This document shows, piece after piece, positions 28,373 through 36,940 of a stretch of 64,000 bases of DNA (its first letter is position 1; every line of letters starts with the position of its first letter). This DNA is from Bombilactobacillus mellis. GTDB lineage: Bacteria; Bacillota; Bacilli; Lactobacillales; Lactobacillaceae. Under the pieces are notes generated by a model that had not been told where the DNA came from, did no database searches, and worked only from the letters and a program-made list of their open reading frames with translations. The stretch is taken from assembly GCF_000967245.1 (NCBI RefSeq), contig NZ_KQ033878.1, positions 248,001-312,000 of the forward strand, read 5' to 3'. Position numbers and translations under genes: made by a program.

Positions 28373-29293
28373 CTAATTTCTTTCAATAATTAGTTTAATA
28401 ACTTCTTTCAAGGAAAACTTTTTTTCTGAAGATAAATAAAATTTATATATTTTGATATTTATAAAATACAAAACAATAATATAAAATACGCTAACTAATA
28501 AACATATTAAGTTGCCTGCGCTTAATCCTATCAGTGTATAATTGACGGCACCGAATAAAACTGATAAAAGCGGAAAGAACATTAATATAGAGCTTATTAA
28601 TGTTAAATTCTTTACGCTAATAGGTAGAATTAAAATAAAAAAGGAAATTAATAACGGCGATAAAATTAATAATACATTTGTAGAAGATTCTTGAACATTA
28701 TTGATCCGTCCCGCAAGTAACATTGTAAATAACACCAAAGTAATAAACTGAGCTACCAATAATAAAACAAACATTAACACCTCTTTAATATCCAACATAG
28801 TGATAATTTTTTGTAAATAGATAAAGAATTTGCCACGGTGAACATTTAAGCAATCCAACGTTAATATAACGGTCAAAAAGCACAAAAATAAATTTAGTAT
28901 GGAAATTAAAGCTAATGTACCTGCAGAAATTAATTTGGCCAAAATATAATCTTTTTCATGAATAAGAGGAACTATTTGTTTGATTACATTTGAATCTTTA
29001 TCTATAACAATATCCTGCATGATTCCTGAAATTGTATTAAATAAAACAAAAATAATTATGATACACATTATTTTGATTAAATTCATTTTACTTATTTGTA
29101 TATTTGAAATTGATGAACTAAAAAAATTATTAATATCAAAACCCTTAATATGAAAATAAACTCCAATTCCGATTCCAAACACTATCATAAAAAATAGACC
29201 AAGGAGTAAAGAGGATTTCGTCATTAAAGTTCTAATAGAAATATTAGTATATGCTAGAAATTTAGATTGTCTTTTCAATGTTTGCTTCCCCAT
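28373..29293 (-). CDS. ABC-2 type transporter permease
   Basis: The 306-residue protein has about six hydrophobic helices and sits directly after an ABC ATPase gene, which it overlaps by 32 nt. It has no recognisable family-specific motif, so the permease role is inferred from topology and position. An alternative TTG start at 29278 would shorten the overlap. The gene is more AT-rich than its neighbours, which may point to a different origin. Exported substrate unknown. Confidence 0.78.
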   Translation of the reverse strand: MGKQTLKRQSKFLAYTNISIRTLMTKSSLLLGLFFMIVFGIGIGVYFHIKGFDINNFFSSSISNIQISKMNLIKIMCIIIIFVLFNTISGIMQDIVIDKDSNVIKQIVPLIHEKDYILAKLISAGTLALISILNLFLCFLTVILTLDCLNVHRGKFFIYLQKIITMLDIKEVLMFVLLLVAQFITLVLFTMLLAGRINNVQESSTNVLLILSPLLISFFILILPISVKNLTLISSILMFFPLLSVLFGAVNYTLIGLSAGNLICLLVSVFYIIVLYFINIKIYKFYLSSEKKFSLKEVIKLIIERN

Positions 29294-30128
29294 TTATCAA
29301 TTTAAATATTTGTTCAAGACTTGGTTGACCGATTTTATAATCTTTAAAATCACTAATTAATTTATGAGAATTTTGAACAGTAAAACTATTATTATCAGCA
29401 AAAAATTGTAGTGAGTTCTTAGCTAATTTATTCTTTAACGCCTCTAATTCTTTACTGTTCATTACCGAAATCGTTCTATACCGATTTTTAATATCATTCA
29501 GTGTCCCACTTTCAACTATTTGACCATCTTTGATCACATAAATCATATTGGCAATTTCTTCAACATAATTCATCTGGTGACTTGAATACATTACGGTTGT
29601 GTTATTTTCATATAAATAATTAATTGCCTGAATAAATAAATCGGCATTTAAAGGATCAATCCCACTAAACGGCTCATCCAAGATCATATACTTAGGTAAA
29701 CCAATAATACTTGCTATAAATTGTACCTTTTGTTGATTCCCCTTTGATAACTCAAATATCTTTTTATCAGACAATTCATTAATTTTAAAAAAAGATAGCC
29801 AAAATTTGATTCTTTCTGCTGCTGTTGGAGCATCTAAAAGATTAAGCAAAGCAAAATAAGATAAATTCTTTGCAACAGTTTCTTTTGTAAACAGTCCCCT
29901 GTTTTCGCTTAAATATCCGATATCATCTTTTATGTTTAAATTAGCCGGATAACTTATAGAATTATTTTGGAAAAATCCCAGTTGTAATATACTTTTAAAA
30001 ACACTTGTTTTGCCCGCACCATTGAGGCCAATAATGCCTACTTTTTGATTGCTACTCCATTTTAAATTTATATTATTTAAAATTTTCTTATCTTCAATAA
30101 CAGTTGTAAGATTATTTATAGAAATCAT
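29262..30128 (-). CDS. ABC transporter ATP-binding protein (exporter type)
   Basis: The 288-residue ATPase has Walker A in GLNGAGKTS (about 33-41), an ABC signature LSKGNQQKV, Walker B in YMILDEPFSGIDP and a switch histidine in SSHQMNYVE. The C-terminal extension of about 80 residues is typical of ABC-2/NatA-like exporters. I choose the ATG at 30128 (MISINNL), since the longer frame from 30161 has no clear ribosome site. It forms a two-gene exporter with the following permease gene. The pair has very low GC and lies between the surface-protein gene and tmRNA. Confidence 0.87.
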   Translation of the reverse strand: MISINNLTTVIEDKKILNNINLKWSSNQKVGIIGLNGAGKTSVFKSILQLGFFQNNSISYPANLNIKDDIGYLSENRGLFTKETVAKNLSYFALLNLLDAPTAAERIKFWLSFFKINELSDKKIFELSKGNQQKVQFIASIIGLPKYMILDEPFSGIDPLNADLFIQAINYLYENNTTVMYSSHQMNYVEEIANMIYVIKDGQIVESGTLNDIKNRYRTISVMNSKELEALKNKLAKNSLQFFADNNSFTVQNSHKLISDFKDYKIGQPSLEQIFKLINGEANIEKTI

Positions 30129-30487
30129 TCTTTCATCTTCTCTTCGTTCATATTTAACCACTTCTTTTACTTAATGTTATTCAAATATTTTTTGAACAAA
30201 AACTTAGTTGCTGCCTGCACTATCCAAAAAATCACTTTCGGTCTGCCTTGCTTAGAATTTTAATTAGTAAAAATTAAAGCTAAATAACTAGTATTTCTTG
30301 TCTTGTTTTTTAAATCTTTGAACAGAATAAAATCTGAAATCCTTTTCATTTGTATATAAATATTGTTTAATATCTTATTGCCTTCATTTTTCGTATCTAC
30401 AAAGATCCACAACTAATTGCTTATATAACAAGATAATTAAGTTAGTCAAGTTAATATGTATCCATGAATTTCATCTAACGCCCCCTG

Positions 30488-30570
30488 TGATACATATTAT
30501 AAAGTTTTTAACTACGTTTACAATAAATAATTTAAAAATTTAAAAAACCATTAATTAAATTAAGCACTGA
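30488..30570. repeat. Promoter-region repeat, copy 2
   Basis: Near copy of 28182-28265, about 2.3 kb away in the same orientation. Both copies carry the same promoter elements. Downstream of this copy the coding sequence of a SLAP-like gene is missing. Confidence 0.6.
30496..30523 (-). promoter_or_regulatory. Second copy of the SLAP-type promoter, likely driving the ABC exporter
   Basis: The minus strand has TTGTAA (30523-30518), a 16-nt spacer and TATAAT (30501-30496). This matches the SLAP promoter almost base for base. The first sizeable gene downstream is the ABC ATPase, about 360 nt away. Confidence 0.6.
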
Positions 30571-30589
30571 TTTGGCTAGCCGTAGGCAA

Positions 30590-30626
30590 AGAAAAAGCGC
30601 TGAGCACTAACGTAGCTCAACGCTTT
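30590..30626 (-). terminator. Terminator of tmRNA
   Basis: AAAGCGCTGAGC (30594-30605) and GCTCAACGCTTT (30615-30626) form a 12-bp stem with one G-U pair on the minus strand, followed by Ts. It lies 16 nt past the tmRNA 3' end. Confidence 0.8.
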
Positions 30627-30641
30627 AAATCAACTAATTAA

Positions 30642-31006
30642 TGGAGATGAGGAGAATCGAACTCCTGTCCATACATACTGCCACACCAATATCTACATCC
30701 ATAGCTGCACTATTTAAATTTCATTATTAAGAACGCCGTACAACCAGGCTCACCTTAATAACTATCCTGTTGATCTCTTTTTAATTGTTCAGGTGGCGCA
30801 ATTAAACGTAGCTCAATTTTTTAAGACCCAATTTAACCCTTGAGCAAAGCTAAAAGGATCACACTAATAACTGTTTTTAAGCAGCTAAAGCGTAAGAATT
30901 GTTATTATTTTTTGCAGTTATAATTTAACTGTAACGTTTTTACGTAGACGTAACCTACGAGATGCAATCAGTGCTCAACTATATATGTCGAATCCATAAC
31001 ATCCCC
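30642..31006 (-). ncRNA. ssrA: tmRNA
   Basis: The RNA rescues stalled ribosomes by acting as tRNA and messenger. The acceptor stem pairs GGGGATG at the 5' end (from 31006) with CATCTCC at 30649-30643, and the T-arm TTCGATTC is just upstream of the 3' end. The internal frame encodes the degradation tag AKNNNNSYALAA followed by TAA. The 3' CCA is not encoded and must be added. Its partner SmpB is encoded at 52234-52707. Confidence 0.96.
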
Positions 31007-31022
31007 TTATTAAGTAGATATT

Positions 31023-31051
31023 AGTATAGAATAAAGCCTAACAAATTGCAA
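31023..31051 (-). promoter_or_regulatory. Promoter of ssrA
   Basis: The minus strand has TTGCAA (31051-31046), a 17-nt spacer and TATACT (31028-31023). The -10 box lies 16 nt before the mature 5' end, so a short 5' precursor is expected. Confidence 0.7.
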
Positions 31052-31067
31052 GTAATTATTCTTATAC

Positions 31068-31104
31068 TAAAAAGGTCTGATTGATACTAACATCAATCAG
31101 ACCT
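31068..31104 (-). terminator. Terminator of ackA
   Basis: AGGTCTGATTGA and TCAATCAGACCT (31073-31084 and 31093-31104) form a perfect 12-bp stem with an 8-nt loop. Ts follow on the minus strand just past the ackA stop. Confidence 0.85.
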
Positions 31105-31119
31105 TCTTTAAACGGTTAA

Positions 31120-32310
31120 CTATTTTACTAGTCTTTCAAATTCGTGAACGATCATTAATTCTTCATCAGTAGGAACTACTAAAGCTGCAATTTTAGAATC
31201 AGCAGCAGAAATTTTTCTTATTCCTTTACCATTTTCGTTGGTATCTTGATCCACTTTCATTCCTAAAAAGCCAAAGTTATCCATAATAGCTTGTCTAATT
31301 GCAGGATTATTTTCACCCATACCTGCAGTAAAAATCATTACATCAATGCCATGCATTTCCGCGATATAAGCTCCTACATATTTCACAATTCGATTAATAA
31401 AGACATCAATCGCCAGTTGCGCATTGGGATTAGTATCTTTAACAGCAATTAAATCCCGCATATCTGGTGAAACACCTGATAACCCCTTAAGACCGGAATC
31501 ATTATTTAAAATATCCAGCATTTCATGAATATCTGTAATTTGTAATTTTTCCATTAAAAATGATACTAAAGAAATATCAATATCCCCTGCTCTGGAGCTC
31601 ATAGTTACACCGGCTACAGGGGTAAAGCCCATAGAAGTATCAAAAGAATGTCCGTCTTTAATCGCTGTAACTGAAACCCCGCTACCCATATGCATACTAA
31701 CCATCCGTAATTTATCATAAGGCTTCTGCAAAAATTCAGCCGCTTTATGTGAAACATAGTCATGGCTAGTACCGTGGGCACCATAACGATGAGCTCCAAA
31801 TTTTTCATCATATTCTCGTGGAATGGAATATACTTGATTCATTAGGGGAAGTTTTTTATGGAAAGTAGTATCGAATACAGCCACTTGCGGTACATTAGGC
31901 AACATCTGGGCAAAAGCTTCAATTCCCTTACGTTCTGCTGGATTATGCAAAGGGGCATATTCATCAATCCGGGATAATTCCTTTAAACTTTTTTCGTCTA
32001 ATAAAACGGAATTATCAAAATAAGGTCCTCCGGAAACTACTCGATGACCAACCCCAGAAATTTCCTGAACATCAGCGATTACTTTTAAATCCTGTAATTG
32101 TTGAATCAGAATCTTGACTGCTTCAACATGGTTTTGAATAGGTATTTCTTGGGAATGCTTTTTTCCTTGATAAGTAATTTCAAAAACTGAATGATCTAGT
32201 CCTAAACGGTCCACCAAACCTTTAACAATTACTTCTTCTTTTGGTAACGCAAACAACTTAAATTTTAAAGTTGAACTACCAGAATTTACTACTAAAATCT
32301 TTCGTTGCAT
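31120..32310 (-). CDS. ackA: Acetate kinase
   Basis: It converts acetyl phosphate and ADP to acetate and ATP. The 396-residue protein begins with the ASKHA phosphate motif KILVVNSGSSTLKFKL. It also contains GHRVVSGG, HGTSHDYVS and FTAGMGEN. The ATG at 32310 has GGGAG 9 nt upstream and is preferred over an in-frame start at 32328. It follows the methyltransferase gene after 1 nt, at the end of the comG cluster, a widespread arrangement in lactobacilli. The partner phosphotransacetylase is encoded at 47909-48877. Confidence 0.95.
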   Translation of the reverse strand: MQRKILVVNSGSSTLKFKLFALPKEEVIVKGLVDRLGLDHSVFEITYQGKKHSQEIPIQNHVEAVKILIQQLQDLKVIADVQEISGVGHRVVSGGPYFDNSVLLDEKSLKELSRIDEYAPLHNPAERKGIEAFAQMLPNVPQVAVFDTTFHKKLPLMNQVYSIPREYDEKFGAHRYGAHGTSHDYVSHKAAEFLQKPYDKLRMVSMHMGSGVSVTAIKDGHSFDTSMGFTPVAGVTMSSRAGDIDISLVSFLMEKLQITDIHEMLDILNNDSGLKGLSGVSPDMRDLIAVKDTNPNAQLAIDVFINRIVKYVGAYIAEMHGIDVMIFTAGMGENNPAIRQAIMDNFGFLGMKVDQDTNENGKGIRKISAADSKIAALVVPTDEELMIVHEFERLVK

Positions 32311-32311
32311 A

Positions 32312-33334
32312 TCATTTCTCCCATACAAATGTTTTTTTAGTCCAATCTTGTAATTGGTCCTTGAATTTAATTATAGCACTGGTATCTTTCAAATCCGGAA
32401 TTTGTCCCATTAATACTTCCTTAATTTGTTGGGCTCCAGCTCCATGGCGTTGCAGTACTAATAAAGACTTAGCTGCTTGCGGACTAGCAAATAAAGACTG
32501 CGGCAAACTCAAAACAGCCTGTAAATAAACTGCAGTTACCATCCAGTGTACCAAATTTTGCGCTTGTTTGGTTTCAAAAATCTGTGAAGGAACAATAAAA
32601 AGACCTATTCCGGCTGGATGTACATTCTGCATTGCTTGTTCCATGAGAAGATGATGTGCATAAGAATGTCCGGTCGCTGCTTTTGTTTGAAAATTGTTAG
32701 CATTTTCATCTAAGGGGTAATAGCCGACGGGTAAATCAGATAAGATCAGATCATACCCACTATGGAGCCAATGGGCTACTGCATCTTGATGATAAAGATC
32801 AATCTTATTTTGTAAAACTTCTCCTAAAGCAGAAGCAATTTCTAAAGAATGGTAATCGTTATCGATTCCGTGCATAGCCAGGCGCAAATGAGTACTTTTT
32901 TGCAATTCTCGATTGGCTTCAATTAACAAATTGCCAGTACCAATAGCCGCATCCATTGTTTCCAATTGCGGCTGAGGATAATGACGAAATATTTCCGCAA
33001 TGACTAAAGCACTTAAAGTCCCAATAATATCCGGCGTCATTAATAAGTTCACATCTAAGTTATCAACTTTTTGTGCCTTAATAATCGTTAACTCAATTGC
33101 ACGTTTAACATCCCATAGAGGATAATCACGCAACTCAAAATTCTGATATAATTTATCCAACTCCTGAGCCTGAGCGGCAGTAGGATAACCATCTTCTATA
33201 TGGGTTTTTTGTTCTATTATATTAAATATATTTTCTGATAAGGCATCACGATAAGGAACATTCAAAAATTTCCGCAATTTTTCAGTCGTTTGATCAAGAA
33301 AAGCAAAAATTTTATCAATTTGTGTTTGCGCCAT
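32312..33334 (-). CDS. Class I SAM-dependent methyltransferase (YtxK-like, N6-adenine type)
   Basis: The 340-residue protein has a helical N-terminal part (about 1-100), a SAM-binding glycine motif in DAAIGTGNLLIEA, and a catalytic motif SDLPVGYYP. The latter resembles the NPPY-type motif of N6-adenine methylases, with DLPVGYYP in its place. It is the YtxK-like protein regularly found between comG and ackA. The target is not known. There is no nearby restriction enzyme, so it is unlikely to be a classical restriction-modification enzyme. Start ATG at 33334 follows GGGAG. Confidence 0.82.
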   Translation of the reverse strand: MAQTQIDKIFAFLDQTTEKLRKFLNVPYRDALSENIFNIIEQKTHIEDGYPTAAQAQELDKLYQNFELRDYPLWDVKRAIELTIIKAQKVDNLDVNLLMTPDIIGTLSALVIAEIFRHYPQPQLETMDAAIGTGNLLIEANRELQKSTHLRLAMHGIDNDYHSLEIASALGEVLQNKIDLYHQDAVAHWLHSGYDLILSDLPVGYYPLDENANNFQTKAATGHSYAHHLLMEQAMQNVHPAGIGLFIVPSQIFETKQAQNLVHWMVTAVYLQAVLSLPQSLFASPQAAKSLLVLQRHGAGAQQIKEVLMGQIPDLKDTSAIIKFKDQLQDWTKKTFVWEK

Positions 33335-33387
33335 AGATCCATCTCCCAAAATAACAATTCTGCCTTTATATGTTAGCGGAAATAATT

Positions 33388-33558
33388 TTATTTATCAATG
33401 GATATAATCTTTTGGGTATAGATTTGCTCTAATTGACGGTAATTTTGTAATTCCTGCTGATAAAAATTCAGATAAGTCAAAATGACCAAACATTCAATAT
33501 TCAACAATAAAACGGCCCAAATAGTGGCAAAGCCCAGATGTGTTCTATTGAAACTCAA
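33388..33558 (-). CDS. comGG: Short ComGG-position protein of the competence pseudopilus operon
   Basis: It occupies the last position of the comG operon and has one hydrophobic segment (about residues 10-32), followed by a polar tail rich in Q and Y. I prefer a TTG start at 33558, preceded by GGGAG, giving 56 residues. An ATG at 33591 would give 67. Both are much shorter than the roughly 120 residues of Bacillus ComGG, and I see no sequence likeness beyond position and topology. It overlaps the comGF end by 14 nt. Confidence 0.55.
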   Translation of the reverse strand: MSFNRTHLGFATIWAVLLLNIECLVILTYLNFYQQELQNYRQLEQIYTQKIISIDK

Positions 33559-34015
33559 GATAAAACTCCCACTTTCTCTGCCAACGATCAATGGCAGTAA
33601 TCTTTAAAACCGGCTTTCTAACATTAAAACTCAATTGGCGTTGATTGAGCAGCAGCGGTACATGGCCCTCGTGTTCACCGGTTATTCGGAGCATATGATG
33701 ATAAATTTGTAATTGATATTTTTTATGAGGAAATTTATAAGTACCAGCCGTTTCAAATAATACCCTCTTATCATCTGCTTGGAGCAATTTGGCTCCAGCA
33801 GTCATCTGCTCTAAGCGCAGCATTGCAATTTCCCAATTACTTTCGTTATAAAAAAGACGTTCTCTATTATTATGATAAGAGGTCAACAAAAAATCGATCA
33901 TCGATAGAATTAAAATCAAAATTAGTAATGAGACTAAGATTTCACTCAGTAAAAAAGCGGAATGTTTTTTGAAGACGATCGTATTCCAAACGTTTCTTTT
34001 GCTGATAAACTTCAA
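33545..34015 (-). CDS. comGF: Competence minor pseudopilin ComGF
   Basis: The 156-residue protein has a leader, then SAFLLSEILVSLLILILILSM, a hydrophobic pilin-type N-terminal helix (about 20-42). The rest is the soluble ComGF-type domain. It is a minor component of the DNA-uptake pseudopilus. The frame opens with TTG at 34015, inside comGE, an overlap of 74 nt. A start within that overlap is uncertain. Confidence 0.78.
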   Translation of the reverse strand: MKFISKRNVWNTIVFKKHSAFLLSEILVSLLILILILSMIDFLLTSYHNNRERLFYNESNWEIAMLRLEQMTAGAKLLQADDKRVLFETAGTYKFPHKKYQLQIYHHMLRITGEHEGHVPLLLNQRQLSFNVRKPVLKITAIDRWQRKWEFYLEFQ

Positions 34016-34250
34016 GTTTTGCTCCTCGATCTTGAAAAGTATAGTGCTGATTTTTTAAGGTAAGTTCTTGAATATTAGGATGCTGAAGTTTTTGCCAGCA
34101 GGCTAATTTGAAAAAAGTTTGTTGCTGGACAGTACTTAGGTTTTGTTGAGTTGGAATAATACATAAAGGAATGATCATGACTGCCTGTAAAACTAGAAAA
34201 AAAGCCAACATATCATCTAATAATAAAACTGCTCTATGTTTTTTCTTCAA
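33942..34250 (-). CDS. comGE: Competence minor pseudopilin ComGE
   Basis: The 102-residue protein has a short basic leader KKKHRAVLLLDDM and a hydrophobic helix (about 7-30), consistent with ComGE. Identification rests mainly on position between comGD and comGF. The start is TTG at 34250 with GGGGAG 6 nt upstream, and the gene overlaps comGD by 17 nt. Confidence 0.75.
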   Translation of the reverse strand: MKKKHRAVLLLDDMLAFFLVLQAVMIIPLCIIPTQQNLSTVQQQTFFKLACWQKLQHPNIQELTLKNQHYTFQDRGAKLEVYQQKKRLEYDRLQKTFRFFTE

Positions 34251-34710
34251 TTAATTCTCCCCATTGCATCTGCACTTTAAAACGATATTCTTGATTAGTA
34301 GCTGCAGAAACAAAAATAATGGTTTGCGGTGTTACTTCACCACTTTTAATGCGAATAAAATTTCTGGAAAGTCGGCAATCCAGCTGACGGGGCAAATGTT
34401 GCTCATAAGAACGTGGCGGATCATTGGGATCAATGAATTTTAAACAGTGAGTTTGCTGATTAACACTAATAATCCGAACTTCATGGTATAAAAAAGAATC
34501 ATTAAGCCAATTATGCCAATTACTTTGAAACGCTAATAATGCCAATTTTTCCTGTTGCAATTCTAATTGTTGATGATAATTTATCGTAGGTAGTAATAGC
34601 ACAATGCAAACTATGGTTAAGGAAATGAGGCTTTCGATCAAGGTAAAGGCGGGGCAAAGCTTATTTATGCGGAGCAACGACATTGCCTGCTTCAATTTCA
34701 TAACCGTCAT
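34234..34710 (-). CDS. comGD: Competence pseudopilin ComGD
   Basis: The 158-residue protein contains the prepilin peptidase site CPAFTLIESL, with the conserved glutamate at position +5, followed by a hydrophobic helix. The start is uncertain. ATG 34710 has AAAAAGG upstream and overlaps comGC by 50 nt, whereas ATG 34683 would give a leader of more usual length. Confidence 0.85.
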   Translation of the reverse strand: MTVMKLKQAMSLLRINKLCPAFTLIESLISLTIVCIVLLLPTINYHQQLELQQEKLALLAFQSNWHNWLNDSFLYHEVRIISVNQQTHCLKFIDPNDPPRSYEQHLPRQLDCRLSRNFIRIKSGEVTPQTIIFVSAATNQEYRFKVQMQWGELIEEKT

Positions 34711-34960
34711 CTATTGCCTTTTTAGCTTGAGCATCAGATAAATAATGTTCTTTTCTTAAAATTTCCCATGTGGGATGCTGTCCTTCATACATATCAACTT
34801 GGGTCTGGAGAGTGGTTCTAAAAGCATGATTAGTTTTATTTTCCGCTGATTTTTTTTGCTGATTAACATTGGGAATAATAATTAATAATAATAACGAAAT
34901 AATGAACAGTACAATGACCATTTCAATTAATGTAAATGCTGAATGTTTCTTTTGAGCCAT
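34661..34960 (-). CDS. comGC: Major competence pseudopilin ComGC
   Basis: The 99-residue protein has the class III leader KKHSAFTLIEMVIVLFII, with cleavage expected before F and glutamate at +5. It is the main subunit of the transformation pilus, processed by ComC, which is not in the window. Start ATG 34960 follows comGB after 2 nt. Confidence 0.92.
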   Translation of the reverse strand: MAQKKHSAFTLIEMVIVLFIISLLLLIIIPNVNQQKKSAENKTNHAFRTTLQTQVDMYEGQHPTWEILRKEHYLSDAQAKKAIDDGYEIEAGNVVAPHK

Positions 34961-34962
34961 TT

Positions 34963-35982
34963 CTACATCCCTTTCATCATCGAATAAATCGGCAATAGAA
35001 TGCTTAAATAAGTTCCTAAAATTAAACCGGCAACAATTAAGAAAAGTACTGGTTGAATTTGATTAATCAATTTCTGCAGTTGTTGTTGTAAATTCTGATA
35101 TTTTATTTCGGCAATAGTTTGTAATTCTAGGGCAATTTGTTGATTACTATGTCCTAAATTCAAGGCAATATCTATTTCTGGAGGTAAAAAAGGATTAGTT
35201 TGAATGATCAGTGACAATGGTTGGCCTGCCAAAATTTGTGCTTCTATCTCTTGTGCCAGTTGCTGTTGAATAGACCCCACAGTAAGTTGTTTACTGGTTG
35301 CCAGAATTTCGTTTAACGACAAACCGCTTTTTAAAAAAGTAGCAATAGCAGATAAAATTAAGTAATGAAAATAATTACGATAAATCCTCCCCAGGAAAGG
35401 AATTTGCATTTGTTTTAAAGCCCGATTAATCTCGGAAGTGTGTCGCAAATAAATAATTGTACCTAATAATGCTAAAAAGATAATTATTGCTAAAATCCGT
35501 AAACATAACCAGTAATAGCTTGGTAAAGCTAAATGAGGCAGTTGCTGGGCCATTTCTATTCGTAAAAACAGCAATAAAAGGCCTAAACTAATTAATAAAA
35601 AACACGGATAAGCTAATAAATTCAGGATTTTTTGCAAATTCTTTTGTCTTATGAGTAAAGTAGCCGCATTTTCTCGTAAACATTTAATGAGATTACCATG
35701 GATTTCGGCAATCATAATTTGACTTAAGATAGTTTTAGTAAGTCCTGTATCAAATAAGGCTGCCGCTAAATTCTCTCCAATATTTAAACGTTGAATTATT
35801 CTCAATAGTAATTTATTTTCTTGTGGTAAAATCAGGCGCATGGATTCTAAAGAAGTTTCAATAGAAAATCCATTACTAAGTAATTTTGCTAAAGTTGCTA
35901 AAAAAATTGCTTGCCGTTTCGGATTTAATTTATCCAGCCTGGTATTGGTGATAGGTATTTTCATCCAGAAGCCCTTTTTCAT
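34963..35982 (-). CDS. comGB: Competence pilus platform protein ComGB (GspF family)
   Basis: The 339-residue membrane protein has the duplicated GspF fold, with helices near 120-140, 165-185 and 310-335. FLATLAKLLSNGFSIETSLE marks the first domain and FLKSGLSLNEILATS the second. It anchors the pseudopilus assembly in the membrane. Its start lies inside comGA (53-nt overlap). A later ATG (MKIPIT, six codons on) would reduce the overlap. Confidence 0.9.
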   Translation of the reverse strand: MKKGFWMKIPITNTRLDKLNPKRQAIFLATLAKLLSNGFSIETSLESMRLILPQENKLLLRIIQRLNIGENLAAALFDTGLTKTILSQIMIAEIHGNLIKCLRENAATLLIRQKNLQKILNLLAYPCFLLISLGLLLLFLRIEMAQQLPHLALPSYYWLCLRILAIIIFLALLGTIIYLRHTSEINRALKQMQIPFLGRIYRNYFHYLILSAIATFLKSGLSLNEILATSKQLTVGSIQQQLAQEIEAQILAGQPLSLIIQTNPFLPPEIDIALNLGHSNQQIALELQTIAEIKYQNLQQQLQKLINQIQPVLFLIVAGLILGTYLSILLPIYSMMKGM

Positions 35983-36901
35983 AATCGCGCTGCAACATTC
36001 TTTGCCAGTCAGTATAATTATTTTGAGGAATTGTAATTGCCTGATTCAAATTCTCCGCCAGCAAAACATCACGATAAGGTTTAATAGCTCCAGTAGTCTG
36101 TAATATTAATCGTTGATAGACTACACAATTTAAAACGGAGTATAATTCCCGCTGACTCACACCTAACTCCATCATGCGACCAATTACAGCAAATTTATTG
36201 CGCGCATGAACTGTGGAGATAACTAAGTGACCGCTTAAAGCGGCTCGGATTGCCATTTGGCTGGTTTGCTCATCTCTTATCTCCCCCAAAATCAAGATAT
36301 CGGGACGATGACGCAAAGAAGTTTTAATAAGATTAGCATAACTCATTTGAGCACGTTCATTAACTTGGACCTGAAGAAATTGCGGTTCGATAATTTCTAC
36401 AGGATCTTCAATGGCCAATACAATTTTATTATTACTATATTTTTTAGTTAACTGATACATGGAGGTCGTTTTGCCAGAACCGGTCGGCCCGCTAAATAAA
36501 ATTAATCCTCTTTGATTCATGATATCCTGCCATTGTTGCTCTTTTAGATCATTTGTAACTAAATTGCGCAAGGGATAAATCAAACGAATTACTAAAGATT
36601 CCTGATTAGCATAATCGCCTAAAGAAGACAAACGTAAGTTAATTTGTTGTTTTTGAAAACTAAATTTACGGGCCCCCACTTGGGGCCGACGATGCTCACT
36701 AATATCCATATCTGAAGTAAATTTCAGATAATTTATAACTCCAGCGGCAAAATTTTTATCTAAAATTTGATAATCATGAATTCCATCTATTTCTCGCATT
36801 TTAATCATTACCTGTTGTAAATGCGGCAAAAAGAAAATATCAGAAACTTCTCTTTGACAGGCAAATTGTAAAATTTTTTGCGTATAAATTTCTGGTTGCA
36901 T
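35930..36901 (-). CDS. comGA: Competence pilus ATPase ComGA (GspE family)
   Basis: This traffic ATPase powers assembly of the transformation pseudopilus at the membrane. The 323-residue protein shows Walker A GPTGSGKTT (K144) and the Asp box IEDPVEI. Walker B is seen in ILILGEIRDEQTS and the His box in GHLVISTVHA. It heads the seven-gene comG operon and has a strong AAGGAGGTGA site. I see no streptococcal-type com-box upstream. The gene lies 80 nt downstream of yebC, behind its terminator. Confidence 0.95.
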   Translation of the reverse strand: MQPEIYTQKILQFACQREVSDIFFLPHLQQVMIKMREIDGIHDYQILDKNFAAGVINYLKFTSDMDISEHRRPQVGARKFSFQKQQINLRLSSLGDYANQESLVIRLIYPLRNLVTNDLKEQQWQDIMNQRGLILFSGPTGSGKTTSMYQLTKKYSNNKIVLAIEDPVEIIEPQFLQVQVNERAQMSYANLIKTSLRHRPDILILGEIRDEQTSQMAIRAALSGHLVISTVHARNKFAVIGRMMELGVSQRELYSVLNCVVYQRLILQTTGAIKPYRDVLLAENLNQAITIPQNNYTDWQRMLQRDYEKGLLDENTYHQYQAG

Positions 36902-36940
36902 ATTCTCACCTCCTTTTCACTATTAAAATACCCAGAAAAC

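Larger units (their letters stand above)
30162..30589. other. Intergenic tract upstream of the ABC exporter
   Basis: About 430 nt without an established gene. It contains the second promoter copy and, downstream of it on the minus strand, a good AGGGGG site and an ATG at 30474 that gives only the seven-residue frame MKFMDTY. A 29-residue minus-strand frame at 30260-30349 (MKRISDFILFKDLKNKTRNT...) has no ribosome site. Its N-terminal look recalls ABC-2 permeases, so it may be a relic. Confidence 0.5.

Noticed and set aside
32312-33334. Adenine methyltransferase as part of a restriction or phage-defence system
   Set aside because: It is the YtxK-like protein that regularly sits between comG and ackA. 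No restriction enzyme or other defence gene is nearby.
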